Below, piece after piece: positions 18,099 through 29,403 of a stretch of DNA of 64,000 bases. This DNA comes from Proteus faecis (GTDB lineage Bacteria; Pseudomonadota; Gammaproteobacteria; Enterobacterales; Enterobacteriaceae). The notes under the pieces were generated by a model. That model saw only the letters and a program-made list of their open reading frames with translations, was not told the DNA's origin and ran no database searches. The stretch is taken from the NCBI RefSeq assembly GCF_003144395.1, contig NZ_PENZ01000028.1, positions 62,001 through 126,000 on the forward strand, read 5' to 3'. A program made the position numbers and the translations under genes. The stretch's first letter is position 1. Every line of letters starts with the position of its first letter.

Positions 18099-18356
18099 AC
18101 TCTGCTCTTTACATTGTTCAAATCAAGAAATACCACTATTTCTTCCTAGCATTGATGATAGTCTTATCACAAAAATTTTAACATCAAAATGATCACAGTT
18201 TGCTGGTTTAGTCTCATAGACAACTTATTGAACACGCTTTCATTTGTTATTTATCAAGTTCATTTTCTGTGCGTTAAAAATAATAATGACTTGCATTGTC
18301 TTGTCACTCTTTTACCATAACTGATGTATCTGATTAATTTAATAGCTGGTGACATC

Positions 18357-19343
18357 ATGACTCAAAATTCTACTCAGGCTAAACGCCCTCATGCAGCAAT
18401 CAATTTGCCATTAACACTGGTTTCTTTAGATGAATGGTCACTGATAACAGCAACAGGTGCTGACAGTGAAAAGTATCTACAAGGTCAACTAACAACGGAT
18501 ATTGCAGCACTTCCAACAACGACACATACATTGGCTGCACACTGTGAAGCAAAAGGTAAAATGTGGAGTACACTTCGCTTATTCCACCAGCAAGAAGGTT
18601 TTGCTTATATTCTGCGTAAAAATGTCGCACAAAAACAACTTGCCGAATTAAAAAAATATGCCGTATTTTCAAAAGTAACCCTAGCTGAAAATACAGATAG
18701 CGTTTTATTAGGATTAGCTGGGCAAGGTGCAGCGCTTGCATTAGCTGATTACTTTCCAAATATCCCTCGTAAAGCGAACGAAGTCGTTAATCACGAGAAT
18801 ACTTATATTCTTCAACTGCCTTTACCTACTGAACGCTTTTTAATCGTAACAGATGAAGAAACAGCAAAAAATCTTGTAGCAACATTAAAAGCAGAAATCA
18901 GTAATAGTGAGCAATGGTTAGCTTTAGATATTGAAGCGGGATACCCTATTATTGATACTCCAAATATTGAGCAATTCTTACCTCAAGCAACAAATCTGCA
19001 AGCATTGCCACTAAGTATCTGCTTTAAGAAAGGCTGTTATACCGGACAAGAGATGGTATCTCGTGCGAAATTTAGAGGCGCCAATAAACGTGCAATGTAT
19101 CTGTTATCAGGTGGTGGTACTGAATTACCTGAGATCGGAGGTAGCATTGAATGGCAATTAGGTGAAGATAAATGGCGTAAAACAGGAACAGTATTAAGCG
19201 CTGTACGTATGGCTGATAATACTATTTTGGCTGAAGTTGTTATGAATAACGATATGGAATTCGATAGTGTATTTCGAGTTCAAGGCGATAACACCAGTCG
19301 TTTATCCATTAAACCACTGCCTTATTCTTTAGAAGAAGAGTAA
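18357..19343 (+). CDS. ygfZ: tRNA-modifying protein / folate-binding Fe-S protein YgfZ
   Basis: A folate-dependent protein of the GcvT-like fold that supports iron-sulfur enzymes such as MiaB. The 328-residue product carries the signature [17 protein letters not shown] (about residues 227-243) with the essential cysteine. The frame runs back to 18324, but the ATG at 18357 has GGTGA 5-6 bases upstream and gives an N terminus like that of E. coli YgfZ. Divergent from sdhE; the HD-domain gene follows 31 bases downstream and is probably co-transcribed. Confidence 0.95.
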   Translation: MTQNSTQAKRPHAAINLPLTLVSLDEWSLITATGADSEKYLQGQLTTDIAALPTTTHTLAAHCEAKGKMWSTLRLFHQQEGFAYILRKNVAQKQLAELKKYAVFSKVTLAENTDSVLLGLAGQGAALALADYFPNIPRKANEVVNHENTYILQLPLPTERFLIVTDEETAKNLVATLKAEISNSEQWLALDIEAGYPIIDTPNIEQFLPQATNLQALPLSICFKKGCYTGQEMVSRAKFRGANKRAMYLLSGGGTELPEIGGSIEWQLGEDKWRKTGTVLSAVRMADNTILAEVVMNNDMEFDSVFRVQGDNTSRLSIKPLPYSLEEE

Positions 19344-19374
19344 TTCTTATTTATCATAACCAATACGGACTTTT

Positions 19375-19977
19375 ATGACACAATTACCTAAAGGCGCATT
19401 TGGCCCCTTCTCTGATACGATTAACTTTATTATGGAGTTAGATAAACTAAAACGTGTTTATCGTAAAAATAATGTATTAGACAATAGCCGTTCCGAAAAT
19501 ACCGCAGAACATAGCTGGCATTTTGCCGTTGCAGCAATGAGTTTTCAGCCCTATGCAGGTGACATTGATATGGGACGAGCTATTCAGTTAGCCCTTGTTC
19601 ACGATATCGTTGAAATAGATGCTGGCGATGTGATGGTTTATGATGTTGCGGCTCGCGAAGCAATTAAAGAGCACGAGCAAAAAGCTGCAAAACGCATTTT
19701 CTCTTTATTACCTTCCCCACAAAGTGAATATTTCCTCAATTTATGGCTGGAATATGATGCAGCTGAAACACCAGAGTCTCAGTTTGCCAATATTCTTGAT
19801 CGCACTATGCCAATGCTGATGAATTTACATAATGAAGGTCAAAGCTGGGTTGAAAATAATATCCGCTTAGAGCAAGTATTAGCACGTAATCTGTTTATTG
19901 AAAAACAGTGGCCTGAATTTTGGCAATATCTCTACCCTCAATTATTAGAGGCACAGAAAAAAGGCTGGCTGAAGTAA
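19375..19977 (+). CDS. HD-domain phosphohydrolase
   Basis: A 200-residue metal-dependent phosphohydrolase. The metal-binding HD pattern is complete: AEHSWHFAV (His, about residue 47), LVHDIVEIDAGD (His-Asp, about 79-80) and a later Asp in NILDRTMP. The arrangement is that of the HDDC2/YfbR-type group, whose studied members are 5'-deoxynucleotidases, but the sequence differs clearly from E. coli YfbR. The substrate is therefore only a guess. It starts 31 bases after ygfZ on the same strand. Confidence 0.85.
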   Translation: MTQLPKGAFGPFSDTINFIMELDKLKRVYRKNNVLDNSRSENTAEHSWHFAVAAMSFQPYAGDIDMGRAIQLALVHDIVEIDAGDVMVYDVAAREAIKEHEQKAAKRIFSLLPSPQSEYFLNLWLEYDAAETPESQFANILDRTMPMLMNLHNEGQSWVENNIRLEQVLARNLFIEKQWPEFWQYLYPQLLEAQKKGWLK

Positions 19978-20002
19978 TACATTCAGAATTTTTTAAATAA
20001 AA

Positions 20003-20033
20003 AATACCGATGGCTAACTTAACCATCGGTATT
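20003..20033. terminator. Bidirectional terminator between the HD gene and gcvP
   Basis: An 11-base stem AATACCGATGG / CCATCGGTATT with a nine-base loop. The minus-strand side is followed by TTTTTTATTT, so it serves the gcvTHP operon best, and it can also stop the convergent plus-strand transcript. Confidence 0.8.
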
Positions 20034-20064
20034 AAATTTAAGAATAATATGGTTATATTAAAAC

Positions 20065-22941
20065 TTATTCATAATCACTAATTGGCGCGCATGAACAATG
20101 TAAATGACGGTCGCCATATACATCATCCAAACGTTTAACCGCTGGCCAATATTTATTTTGTTTCGTTGCTTCACTTGGGAATACCGCACATTCACGGCTA
20201 TAACCATGTGTCCACTCTTGCACTAATTCATATTGTGTATGAGGTGCATTAACTAATGGATTATCATCAATTGGCCATATACCTTTATCTACCTGTGCAA
20301 TTTCAGCACGAATAGAAAGTAGCGCTTCAATAAAGCGATCAATTTCAACTTTACTTTCAGACTCTGTTGGCTCAATCATTAATGTACCCGCAACAGGGAA
20401 TGACATGGTTGGAGCGTGAAATCCATAATCAATTAAACGCTTCGCCACATCCATTTCACTGATACCGTAATTCGCTTTTAATGGACGGATATCGATAATA
20501 CATTCATGTGCGACATAACCATCAGCGCCAGCATAAAGAATGTCATAATCATTTTTCAGACGTTGTGCAATATAGTTCGCATTTAGGATTGCCACTTGGC
20601 TTGCTTGTTTAAGCCCTTGTGCGCCCATCATACGAATATACATCCAACTAATAGGGAGTATTGAAGCGCTACCAAATTGAGCGGCAGAAACAGCGCCTTG
20701 TGTCGTGACATTTTCCATTTCAACAACAGAATGCCCCGGTACAAATGGTGCTAAGTGTGATTTCACACCAATAGGCCCCATTCCTGGACCACCACCGCCA
20801 TGAGGAATACAGAAAGTTTTATGTAAGTTTAAGTGAGAAACATCCGAACCAATAAAGCCCGGTGTCGTGATCCCCACTTGCGCATTCATATTGGCACCAT
20901 CAAGATAAACTTGTCCGCCGTATTGATGAATGATTTCGCAAACTTCACGAATACCTTCTTCATAAACGCCATGTGTTGATGGATATGTCACCATTACACA
21001 AGAGAGTTCTGCTTTATGCTTTTCTGCTTTGGCTTTTAAGTCTGCAATATCAATATTGCCATTATCATCACAACCGACAACCACTACTGTCATACCGGCC
21101 ATATGAGCAGAAGCTGGGTTAGTACCATGTGCTGAACTAGGGATCAAACAGATATGTCGCGCTCCTTCACCACGGCTTTGATGATAACGACGAATAGCTA
21201 ATAAGCCTGCATATTCACCTTGAGCACCCGAATTTGGTTGCATACACATCGCATCATAACCCGTTAATGCAGCAAGCCAATTCGATAGCTGCCCAATCAT
21301 CACTTGATAGCCTTTCGCTTGATAGGCTGGGCAGAATGGATGTAACTCTGTAAACTCAGGCCATGTAATCGGGATCATTTCAGCAGCAGCATTAAGTTTC
21401 ATCGTACATGATCCTAATGGGATCATCGCTTGATTCAATGCCAAGTCTTTATTTTCCAAACGATGCATATAGCGCATCATTTCTGTTTCACTGTGATACT
21501 GATGAAAGTTTTCATGTGTCAGCACAGTGTCTTTACGTTGCATAGATGCAGGTATTGATACTGACGAGGAGGCAACTTGTTTATCAAGTACATCAATATC
21601 ACCAGCGAATGCTTTACCGCTGATAATTTCAACAAGCTTTAACACATCTTCACGCGTTGTAATTTCGCTTAGCGTTACCCCTACGGCACCCACAATATCA
21701 GTGCGCAAGTTAATTTCAGCGTCTTTTGCACGTTGTAATACAGCCGCTTTATCTGCTGTTTCGACTGTTAATGTATCAAACCAAGTTTTGTGGCGTAATG
21801 CCATACCATTTTGTTGTAAACCTGCTGCTAAAATATCCGTTAAACGATGAATACGTTGAGCGATGGTTCTTAACCCTTCTGGCCCATGATAAACCGCATA
21901 CATCGCCGCGATATTGGCAAGTAACACTTGGGATGTACAAATATTAGAGTTCGCTTTTTCGCGACGAATATGTTGTTCACGTGTTTGCATCGCCATACGT
22001 AATGCACGATTACCTGCTGCATCTCGAGACACACCAATAATCCGTCCTGGCATCGCACGTTTATATTCATCACGACAAGCAAAGAATGCTGCATGAGGGC
22101 CACCATACCCCATAGGAACACCAAAACGTTGTGCAGAACCTAATACGATATCGGCACCTTGGTGACCCGGAGCTGTGAGCACCACTAGCGCCATTAAATC
22201 AGCGGCAACACTAGTAATAATTTTACGCTCTTTTAGTGTTGCTAATAACTTACTGTAGTCATGAACTTCACCCGTTGTGCCGACTTGTTGTAATAGCACA
22301 CCAAAGACACCTTCAAGCTCTAATACTTTTTCAGCTTTATCAACAACAACATCAAAACCGAAGGTATCTGCGCGAGTTCTGACAACATCTAAGGTTTGTG
22401 GGTGAATATCATCAGCGACAAAGAAACGATCCGCATTTTTTAATTTGCTTACACGTTTCGCCATTGCCATTGCTTCGGCTGCGGCCGTTGCTTCATCTAG
22501 CAACGATGCAGAGGCGAGATCCATTCCGGTGTAATCAATTGTCACCTGTTGGAAATTTAGTAATGATTCTAGACGACCTTGAGATACTTCTGGCTGATAA
22601 GGTGTATAAGCAGTATACCAACCCGGATTTTCTAATAAATTACGCAAAATCACCGGAGGTAATACAGAAGGCGCGTACCCCATTCCAATATAAGAAGTAA
22701 AGCGTTTATTTTGGCTGGCGATCGCTTTCAATTCAGCTAAGGCTTCTTGCTCTGTTGCCCCTGCACCCACATTCGGAGGTGTTTCTAATTGAATATTATC
22801 TGGAACAATTTTTTGAGTTAATTCATTTAATGAGGAGACGCCAACAGCACTGAGCATCTCTTTAATCTGTTCTGGTGATGAACCAATATGGCGACGAATA
22901 AACTCATCGCGATACTCTAACTGATTTAAAGTCTGTGTCAT
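20065..22941 (-). CDS. gcvP: Glycine dehydrogenase (decarboxylating), P protein
   Basis: The PLP-dependent P protein of the glycine cleavage system: it decarboxylates glycine and passes the aminomethyl group to lipoyl-GcvH. The 958-residue product is nearly collinear with E. coli GcvP, and the PLP lysine lies in [18 protein letters not shown]. The frame extends 37 codons further upstream, but the ATG at 22941 begins MTQTLNQLE as in E. coli and the extension has no family counterpart. It is the last gene of gcvT-gcvH-gcvP and ends at a clear terminator. Confidence 0.97.
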   Translation of the reverse strand: MTQTLNQLEYRDEFIRRHIGSSPEQIKEMLSAVGVSSLNELTQKIVPDNIQLETPPNVGAGATEQEALAELKAIASQNKRFTSYIGMGYAPSVLPPVILRNLLENPGWYTAYTPYQPEVSQGRLESLLNFQQVTIDYTGMDLASASLLDEATAAAEAMAMAKRVSKLKNADRFFVADDIHPQTLDVVRTRADTFGFDVVVDKAEKVLELEGVFGVLLQQVGTTGEVHDYSKLLATLKERKIITSVAADLMALVVLTAPGHQGADIVLGSAQRFGVPMGYGGPHAAFFACRDEYKRAMPGRIIGVSRDAAGNRALRMAMQTREQHIRREKANSNICTSQVLLANIAAMYAVYHGPEGLRTIAQRIHRLTDILAAGLQQNGMALRHKTWFDTLTVETADKAAVLQRAKDAEINLRTDIVGAVGVTLSEITTREDVLKLVEIISGKAFAGDIDVLDKQVASSSVSIPASMQRKDTVLTHENFHQYHSETEMMRYMHRLENKDLALNQAMIPLGSCTMKLNAAAEMIPITWPEFTELHPFCPAYQAKGYQVMIGQLSNWLAALTGYDAMCMQPNSGAQGEYAGLLAIRRYHQSRGEGARHICLIPSSAHGTNPASAHMAGMTVVVVGCDDNGNIDIADLKAKAEKHKAELSCVMVTYPSTHGVYEEGIREVCEIIHQYGGQVYLDGANMNAQVGITTPGFIGSDVSHLNLHKTFCIPHGGGGPGMGPIGVKSHLAPFVPGHSVVEMENVTTQGAVSAAQFGSASILPISWMYIRMMGAQGLKQASQVAILNANYIAQRLKNDYDILYAGADGYVAHECIIDIRPLKANYGISEMDVAKRLIDYGFHAPTMSFPVAGTLMIEPTESESKVEIDRFIEALLSIRAEIAQVDKGIWPIDDNPLVNAPHTQYELVQEWTHGYSRECAVFPSEATKQNKYWPAVKRLDDVYGDRHLHCSCAPISDYE

Positions 22942-23075
22942 TGCAAGTAATTTCCTGAATTCACTATGAATGGATAGGTAAATAGCACTCGGCTTAAAGC
23001 ACGTTGAGATAGCATTACGATAACCAGCTAACAAATAAAAACGCCCCGACATTGATTTTGACGGGGCGCTTCGTT

Positions 23076-23468
23076 TTACTCTTCGCTATCTACCAGTTCT
23101 TGATAACCAGCAGCATCAAGTAAGTCATCTAATTCGCTTTCATTATTTGCTTTAATGCGAAATAACCAACCTTCTTCGTAAGGTGCACTGTTCACAAGTT
23201 CTGGAGAACCATCTAATTCTTCATTTACGGCGATAATTTCACCTGATAATGGTGCATAAATATCTGATGCAGCTTTTACTGATTCCGCTACCGCACAATC
23301 ATCACCGACGGTAACTTCTCTACCCACTTCTGGTAGATCAACAAACACCATGTCACCTAATAATTCCTGTGCATGTTCAGTAATACCGATAGTGTATTCA
23401 CCATTGCCTTCTGAACGGACCCACTCATGAGATTGTGCGTATTTTAATTCACTAGGTATTTGACTCAT
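23076..23468 (-). CDS. gcvH: Glycine cleavage system H protein
   Basis: The lipoyl-carrying shuttle protein of glycine cleavage. The 130-residue product has the lipoylation site in [13 protein letters not shown] (Lys about 65). The open frame goes back to 23531 inside gcvT, but the ATG at 23468 has GGAG and AAGG just upstream and gives the standard N terminus [16 protein letters not shown]. It lies between gcvT (35 bases) and gcvP (134 bases to the GcvP start). Confidence 0.97.
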   Translation of the reverse strand: MSQIPSELKYAQSHEWVRSEGNGEYTIGITEHAQELLGDMVFVDLPEVGREVTVGDDCAVAESVKAASDIYAPLSGEIIAVNEELDGSPELVNSAPYEEGWLFRIKANNESELDDLLDAAGYQELVDSEE

Positions 23469-23502
23469 TGACCTTACTCTCCATTTAAAATAATTATGCG
23501 TG

Positions 23503-24597
23503 TTATACCAATGCTTTACCTGAACGAACAAAGCCAGGCTTTACCACTTCTACTGGCATCTCACGATTACGCATTAATACAATTGCGCTATCTTTTATAC
23601 CTGCAGGAACTCTTGCTAATGCAATACTAAAGCCTAATGTAGGTGAAAAAGTACCACTAGTAATAATACCTTCTCTTAATTCGCCTAAATCATCAGTGAA
23701 GTGTACGCCAGTGCCTGCACGCAACACACCTTTCTCTCGCATAACAAGGCCGACAAGTTTATCTGTGCCTGTTGCGCGTAATTTTTCTAATGCTTCACGA
23801 CCAATAAATTGACGATCTTCCGGTGCCCATGCAATCGTCCATCCCATATTCGCTTCAAGTGGATTAATAGTTTCATCCATCTCTTGGCTATATAAGTTCA
23901 TTCCCGCTTCTAAACGTAATGTGTCTCTTGCACCTAATCCTGCGGGTTTGACTCCCACAGCTAATAATTTTTTCCAAAAATCGACAGCTTGCTCTTTTGG
24001 CATTGCGATTTCATAGCCGGCTTCACCGGTATAGCCCGTTGTTGCAATAAACAAGTCGCCTAGCTCTACACCATAGAAAGGCTTCATGGCAGAAACAACT
24101 TGACGTTGCGCTTCGCTTAATAGGCTTTGTACTTTCTCTTGTGCATGAGGGCCTTGAACAGCAATTAATGCTAAGTCGTCACGAACAGTGATATCAACAA
24201 CATAATCTGAAGCATGTTGTTCAATCCATGCCAGATCTTTTTCACGAGTAGCGGAGTTCACCACAAGGCGATAGAAAGAATCATCAAAGTAATAGACGAT
24301 AAGATCATCAATTACACCACCTGATGCATTAAGCATACCAGTATAAAGCGCCTTACCTTTTTCGGTGAGTTTAGCGACATCATTCGCTAATAAATAACGT
24401 AGAAAATCTTTAACTTGCGAGCCATGTAAGTCAACAATGGTCATATGAGAAACATCAAACATACCTGCATCACGGCGTACATTGTGATGTTCATCTATTT
24501 GAGAGCCATAATGCAGTGGCATCATCCAACCATGAAAATCGACCATACGAGCACCGCAGGCTACGTGCTCATCATACAACGGAGTCTGTTTTGCCAT
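23503..24597 (-). CDS. gcvT: Aminomethyltransferase (glycine cleavage T protein)
   Basis: Transfers the methylene group from aminomethyl-lipoyl-GcvH to tetrahydrofolate and releases ammonia. The 364-residue product has the N-terminal [21 protein letters not shown] pattern, the GMFDVSHM motif and the folate-binding [11 protein letters not shown] segment (about 199-209). Length is usual. It is first in the gcvTHP operon, and a PurR-type operator lies about 150 bases upstream. Confidence 0.97.
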   Translation of the reverse strand: MAKQTPLYDEHVACGARMVDFHGWMMPLHYGSQIDEHHNVRRDAGMFDVSHMTIVDLHGSQVKDFLRYLLANDVAKLTEKGKALYTGMLNASGGVIDDLIVYYFDDSFYRLVVNSATREKDLAWIEQHASDYVVDITVRDDLALIAVQGPHAQEKVQSLLSEAQRQVVSAMKPFYGVELGDLFIATTGYTGEAGYEIAMPKEQAVDFWKKLLAVGVKPAGLGARDTLRLEAGMNLYSQEMDETINPLEANMGWTIAWAPEDRQFIGREALEKLRATGTDKLVGLVMREKGVLRAGTGVHFTDDLGELREGIITSGTFSPTLGFSIALARVPAGIKDSAIVLMRNREMPVEVVKPGFVRSGKALV

Positions 24598-24746
24598 TCT
24601 TCCCTCTTTCTACTTTTACTTTAGATTATTCAGAGAACGCAATTTGTTAAATATAAAATTAAACTTGATTTGAAATCATAGTGTTAATCTCAAGACTAAG
24701 TTTATTTTTAAACATTGATTTAACAAATACGAGCAATTAACGTACA

Positions 24747-24762
24747 ACGCAAACGATACCAT
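24747..24762. promoter_or_regulatory. PurR operator of gcvTHP
   Basis: ACGCAAACGATACCAT matches the PurR consensus ANGCAANCGNTTNCNT at 10 of 11 defined positions. PurR repression of gcvTHP is established in E. coli, because glycine cleavage feeds one-carbon units to purine synthesis. Confidence 0.75.
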
Positions 24763-24935
24763 CCCCTTGAACTTAGCATTGTGAGAAAAAATAAACCATA
24801 AGTTAAAATAGGGTATTGTGTCTCTTAATCATAATGTAGACATATGGGTATGCAGAACTAATGATTGCAATTATGCGTATCAGCGCTCATTTTTAGCGAA
24901 GAATGACTAAAAAAAAGGAATTAGTGCAAAGAATA

Positions 24936-24975
24936 GACTGAAAAAATAGATTTTTTTAGTTCTATTTCTTCAGTC
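24936..24975 (-). terminator. Terminator-like hairpin after ubiI
   Basis: Arms GACTGAAAAAATAG and CTATTTCTTCAGTC pair over 13 of 14 positions around a 12-base AT loop, about 40 bases past the ubiI stop. The trailing T run is poor, so it may work with Rho or as a 3' stabiliser. Confidence 0.5.
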
Positions 24976-25011
24976 AGATATAAATAAAAGTAATGTGAAA
25001 TTATAGAGGAA

Positions 25012-26247
25012 TTAGATTTTTTCAACTGAAGTGAAATTTTTATCACTTAACCATTCAGGTAAATCAGAAAGTCCCATTGCTTGCTCAAGTAACTTAGGTT
25101 TTACCCCCGGTAAACTATCTGCTAACGAAAGACCGATATCTCTAACCAGTTTTTTAACCGGGTTGTTGCCGGCAAAAAGTTCACGAAATCCTTGCATGCT
25201 TGCCAACATGACAGCTGCAGCATGTTTACGACGACGCTCAAATCGTCTCAAATAGAGATATTCACCAAAATCTTTACCTTCCGCTTTTAAGCGACGGATC
25301 TCACCAATTAACTCAGCAACATCCATAAAACCAAGGTTAACACCCTGTCCTGCTAAAGGATGAATAGTATGAGCAGCATCGCCTAATAGCGCTAAGCGAG
25401 GAGCTGCAAATTGACGGGCGTAACGACCTGTTAATGGTATGGTCATGCGATCACTTATTAATTCACATTGGCCTAAACGCATATCAAAGGTCACACCTAA
25501 TGTGCGCTCAAATAGTTTTTTTTCTGCGTTTTTATAACTTTCAGCGAGATTGTTTGGTAAAGACCAAACAATAGAACAAGTATGAGGATCAGAAAGAGGC
25601 AGGAATGCCAAAATACCTTCTCCATGAAAGACTTGGCGCGCAACATTCTCATGAGGTTGTTCAGTACGAATAGTCGCAACTAAAGCATGATGTTCATAAT
25701 CCCAAAAAGTCAGGGGAATATCTGCATGTTTACGTAGCCATGAATTAGCACCATCAGCTCCGACAACTAATCTTGCTGTCAACATATCACCATCATTAAG
25801 GGTAATAAATGCATCATTTTCCCCCCACACCACGCGCTCAATCTGCGTTGATGAATAGAAAGTAATATCACTATGGCTTTCACATTTTTGCCAAAGCACT
25901 TCACGAATAAGGTTATTTTCGATAATAGACCCTAAGTGACTGAACCCTTCTTTTTGTGCTGAAAACGCAATACGACCAAAACTATCTTGATCCCAAACTT
26001 CCATGCCTTGATAAGGTGCAGTTCGTAATGCTTGTAGACTTTCCCAAACACCTAACTTTTTCAGTAACATTTCACTGGCTGTATTAATAGCAGATACCCG
26101 TAATGAAAAATCATCTTGTGGGTGAGAAAGTTTCGTTACAGGGTGATTTTCTATTATCGCTATACGTAATCCACACCCGTGTAATCCACTGGCTAATGCA
26201 AGCCCAACCATTCCACCACCAGCAATAACAACATCAAATGATTTCAT
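25012..26247 (-). CDS. ubiI: 2-octaprenylphenol hydroxylase UbiI (VisC)
   Basis: An FAD-dependent monooxygenase that makes the C5 hydroxylation of the ubiquinone ring. The 411-residue product has the dinucleotide fold VVIAGGGMVGLALASGL (7-23), the internal DG motif VVGADGANSWLRK and the second FAD motif LLGDAAHTIHPLAGQGVNLGFMD (about 290-312). Long stretches match E. coli UbiI, including LTFWDYEHHALVATIRTEQPH. It is last in the ygfB-pepP-ubiH-ubiI series, 23 bases after ubiH. Confidence 0.96.
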   Translation of the reverse strand: MKSFDVVIAGGGMVGLALASGLHGCGLRIAIIENHPVTKLSHPQDDFSLRVSAINTASEMLLKKLGVWESLQALRTAPYQGMEVWDQDSFGRIAFSAQKEGFSHLGSIIENNLIREVLWQKCESHSDITFYSSTQIERVVWGENDAFITLNDGDMLTARLVVGADGANSWLRKHADIPLTFWDYEHHALVATIRTEQPHENVARQVFHGEGILAFLPLSDPHTCSIVWSLPNNLAESYKNAEKKLFERTLGVTFDMRLGQCELISDRMTIPLTGRYARQFAAPRLALLGDAAHTIHPLAGQGVNLGFMDVAELIGEIRRLKAEGKDFGEYLYLRRFERRRKHAAAVMLASMQGFRELFAGNNPVKKLVRDIGLSLADSLPGVKPKLLEQAMGLSDLPEWLSDKNFTSVEKI

Positions 26248-26270
26248 AATAAAAGTATCCTAAAAAGCGA

Positions 26271-27449
26271 CTATATTTCGTCTATCCAGCCAAGTGTTTG
26301 GTGTGCCAATTTATCTCTCATCATTGGAAGCAACTCCATCGTCATTAGCCCTAAGTTGCGAGAAACAATCAATGGCACACAACGATTTGCAAACACTTTC
26401 ACCAACCCATCAGTAATAGAGATAGTTTTTTCTCTATCTTGTTGGCGAAGTTGTTGATATTGAGAGAGCACTCGATAACTACCAATATCAGTATTGGCAT
26501 TAATCGCTTGGGTGAGCGTATTGGCAAGAGCCATAACATCACGTAAACCGAGGTTAAAACCTTGCCCTGCAATAGGATGAAGCGTTTGCGAGGCATTGCC
26601 AACTAACGCTAAACGATGACCAATAATTTGATTGGCTTTTTGTAGTGCTAAAGGGTAGCAATTGCGCTTGCCAATATGCTCTATTTTTCCTAAACGCCAG
26701 CCAAAATCACGCTGTAAATGCGCAATCGTTGTTTTATCATCCCACTGTAAAATTTCATCCAATTTTTCAATAGGATGACACCATACTAATGAGCTACGCC
26801 CTTCACTCATCGGTAACATGGCTAATGGCCCAAACTCGGTAAAACGCTCAAAAGCTTTACCTTGAGGGTCGATTTGCGTTTTGACATTAGCGATCACTGC
26901 AACTTGATGATAAGGCTCTCGTTGCCATTGAATATGGCACTGGCGACCAATAGGTGAATTAGTGCCATCTGCGGCAATCAGTAAATCACCAGATAATCGT
27001 GTACCATTATCAAGTGTTACCTCAACAAAATCGATATTACGTTGAACCTGTTCAACTTTGGCTGGGCAATAGAGCGTGATATTAGATTGTTTTTTTAACT
27101 TAGTAAAAAGTTGACGCCCTGCATCATGTAATTCAATAACATAACCCAGAGCTGAGATATCATAATCTTGTGCATGAATATTAACAAAACCACAATAACC
27201 TTTATCAGAAACATGAACATGATTAATGGGAGTAACAAAAGGTTTTAATGTTGACCAAAGCCCGATTTGCTCTAACCTCTTCGCTGTTCCATGAGCCAAT
27301 GCGATCGCTCTTGCATCAAACCCTGGGTGCCCATTTTCAGGCTCTTTTGCTTCAATTAACGAAATTGAAATCTTACCTTTATTTAATGCAGAGAGTGCAA
27401 GTGCTAATGTCGCACCGGCCATTCCACCACCCACAATAATCACATTCAT
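26271..27449 (-). CDS. ubiH: 2-octaprenyl-6-methoxyphenol hydroxylase UbiH
   Basis: An FAD monooxygenase of aerobic ubiquinone synthesis (C1 hydroxylation). The 392-residue product has the FAD-binding VIIVGGGMAGATLALAL (3-19), the motif IAADGTNSPIGRQC, and LVGNASQTLHPIAGQGFNLGLRDVM (about 281-305), where Asn replaces the Asp of the usual GDAAH, as in E. coli UbiH. It is paralogous to ubiI, which follows. It starts 13 bases after the pepP stop, so it is in the same operon. Confidence 0.96.
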   Translation of the reverse strand: MNVIIVGGGMAGATLALALSALNKGKISISLIEAKEPENGHPGFDARAIALAHGTAKRLEQIGLWSTLKPFVTPINHVHVSDKGYCGFVNIHAQDYDISALGYVIELHDAGRQLFTKLKKQSNITLYCPAKVEQVQRNIDFVEVTLDNGTRLSGDLLIAADGTNSPIGRQCHIQWQREPYHQVAVIANVKTQIDPQGKAFERFTEFGPLAMLPMSEGRSSLVWCHPIEKLDEILQWDDKTTIAHLQRDFGWRLGKIEHIGKRNCYPLALQKANQIIGHRLALVGNASQTLHPIAGQGFNLGLRDVMALANTLTQAINANTDIGSYRVLSQYQQLRQQDREKTISITDGLVKVFANRCVPLIVSRNLGLMTMELLPMMRDKLAHQTLGWIDEI

Positions 27450-27462
27450 GCTGATTTTAGCC

Positions 27463-28773
27463 TTAAATTTTTCCTGCCATCAGAGCTTCAATTTCATCAG
27501 GATCTTTAACGACAGATGCCGTTAAATTCTCATTGCCGGTTTCCGTAATAACAATGTCATCTTCAATGCGAATACCTATACCACGATACTCTTGTGGTAC
27601 ATCTGCATCTGGCGCAATATAAAGTCCCGGTTCAATAGTCAGTACCATGCCTGGCTCTAAAATACGGTCACGCTCCGTGCCATAATGCCCAACATCATGA
27701 ACATCAAGACCTAGCCAATGACTTAAGCTATGCATAAAGAAACGCTGATAGGCTTTTGTCTCAATAAGATGCTCGATTTCACCGTGCATAATGCCCAGTT
27801 TAACCAGTCCTTCGACCATGATATACACGACATGCTCTGTGACTTCTTTGATACTTGTGCCAGGTTTGTACAATTCCAAAGAAACATTGATGGATTTTAA
27901 GACGATGTCATAAATTTCGCGCTGTTGACGGCTAAATTTACCATTAACTGGGAAAGTTCGGGTGATATCACCTGCATAACCTTCATATTCACATCCTGCA
28001 TCAATAAGAACTAAATCCCCATCACGCATTTTGGTTTCGTTTTCGGTGTAGTGCAAAATACAACCATTTTCACCGCTGCCGACAATACTGTTATAGGAAG
28101 GGAAACGCGCACCATGAGAGACAAACTCATGTTCAATCTCGCCTTGAAGTTGATATTCATACATACCTGGCTGACATTTTTGCATCGCACGTGTATGTGC
28201 TAATGCAGTAATTTTTCCAGCTTTACGCAGTAATTCAAGTTCAAAATCGGATTTAAATAGGCGTTGCTCATGAACAATTGGACGCCAATCAATAATAATT
28301 TGTGGTGCTTTTAAATTACGACGAGAACCTTTTCTTAAGGTTTCTAATGCATTAAAAACTATCTCATCAGCAAACGCGTATTCACCTTGAGCATGATAAA
28401 CAACATCTAGCCCGTTTAATAATTGGTAAAGTTGTTCATTAACATCTTCATAAGGTAGCGCCTTATCAACGCCCAATTTTTCAGGTGCAGCTTCTTGCCC
28501 AAGGCGACGACCAAACCAAATTTCAGCGGTTAAATCTCTAACACGATTAAAAAGCACACTATGATTATGTGTTTCATCACTTTTAATCAGCACCAGAATA
28601 GCTTCAGGCTCACTGAAACCGGTTAGATAAAGGAAATCACTATGTTGACGATAAGGATACTCACTATCGGCATTACGTTGCGCTGGTGGTGCGGCAAAAA
28701 AGATAGCTGCACTCGCAGGCTTCATTTGAGCTAATAAAGCCTGACGACGGGATAAAAATTCTTGCTTATTCAT
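27463..28773 (-). CDS. pepP: Xaa-Pro aminopeptidase PepP
   Basis: A manganese-dependent aminopeptidase that removes N-terminal residues preceding proline. The 436-residue product has the creatinase-like N-terminal domain and the pita-bread catalytic domain with ligands in VLIDAGCEYEGYAGDITRTF (two Asp), HSLSHWLGLDVHDVG (His), TIEPGLY (Glu) and GIRIEDDIVIT (Glu). The frame has a GTG at 28779, but the ATG at 28773 sits four bases after an AGGAGT ribosome binding site and is the better start. Operon with ygfB upstream and ubiH downstream. Confidence 0.96.
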   Translation of the reverse strand: MNKQEFLSRRQALLAQMKPASAAIFFAAPPAQRNADSEYPYRQHSDFLYLTGFSEPEAILVLIKSDETHNHSVLFNRVRDLTAEIWFGRRLGQEAAPEKLGVDKALPYEDVNEQLYQLLNGLDVVYHAQGEYAFADEIVFNALETLRKGSRRNLKAPQIIIDWRPIVHEQRLFKSDFELELLRKAGKITALAHTRAMQKCQPGMYEYQLQGEIEHEFVSHGARFPSYNSIVGSGENGCILHYTENETKMRDGDLVLIDAGCEYEGYAGDITRTFPVNGKFSRQQREIYDIVLKSINVSLELYKPGTSIKEVTEHVVYIMVEGLVKLGIMHGEIEHLIETKAYQRFFMHSLSHWLGLDVHDVGHYGTERDRILEPGMVLTIEPGLYIAPDADVPQEYRGIGIRIEDDIVITETGNENLTASVVKDPDEIEALMAGKI

Positions 28774-28824
28774 ACCCACTCCTGTCTTTCATTTATCTTT
28801 ATGGTTATCTAATTAATGATGAAA

Positions 28825-29403
28825 TTAATGTAGTACACGTTGCTCATTTTGTTCGTTATTTTCTTTGTCTTTTGGTGCGACAAAAGTGATATAACAAAGT
28901 TGAACAGATACTTTTACATATTCACTGACTTCTTCAAGTGCATCTTCAAGTTCTTCTTGGTTTTCGTCTTCTTCGTAACCTAGCGCACCAATATTACGTA
29001 AATCCGTAATCACTTCGGTCAATTCTTTATGATCAGACAACTTAGGTTGAGCAACTCCCAGCCCTAAAAGAAAATGATTAACCCAACCCGCAAGTGCATC
29101 GGCTCTTGAAAAAACCGATTCAGACTCGTCAGGCACTAGCATAAAGAAGTTGAACACACTGTCATCGAGCTGTTCATAGGTGATGTGATAAAGCTCTTCA
29201 AGTGGCTCAGATAGCGTTTTAGGAAAAGCTAAACCTTCATTAGTCAGATCGTGCAATAAGGTTTTCCAACTGCTATCGCGCACTGCACCGCAAATAAATC
29301 CTGTAATCAAACCATGCATTTCAGCCGCGGTTAAAGGTACTGTATGTTGCTGTAATAATGCATCAATAGTTTGATAATTCGGTAATGTGTTCTGTTTTGA
29401 CAT
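28825..29403 (-). CDS. ygfB: YgfB family protein (UPF0149)
   Basis: A 192-residue helical protein of the YgfB/YecA N-terminal family, with the family pattern LTAAEMHGLITGFICG (about 19-34) and YEEDENQEELEDALEEVSEYVKV near the C terminus. There is no SEC-C zinc motif. Its function in Enterobacterales is unclear; in Pseudomonas a homologue affects ampDh3 expression. It is the first gene of the ygfB-pepP-ubiH-ubiI operon and divergent from zapA, as in E. coli. Confidence 0.93.
   Translation of the reverse strand: MSKQNTLPNYQTIDALLQQHTVPLTAAEMHGLITGFICGAVRDSSWKTLLHDLTNEGLAFPKTLSEPLEELYHITYEQLDDSVFNFFMLVPDESESVFSRADALAGWVNHFLLGLGVAQPKLSDHKELTEVITDLRNIGALGYEEDENQEELEDALEEVSEYVKVSVQLCYITFVAPKDKENNEQNEQRVLH

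Larger units (their letters stand above)
24598..25011. other. gcvTHP promoter region and ubiI terminator
   Basis: A 414-base gap without genes. It holds the gcv control region with a PurR-type site (24747-24762) and a hairpin at the ubiI end (24936-24975). GcvA and Lrp are known to act on this promoter in E. coli, but I cannot pick out their sites by eye. Confidence 0.6.

Noticed and set aside
22942..23052. 37-codon N-terminal extension of gcvP
   Set aside because: The extension has no counterpart in GcvP proteins, and the ATG at 22941 gives the standard N terminus.
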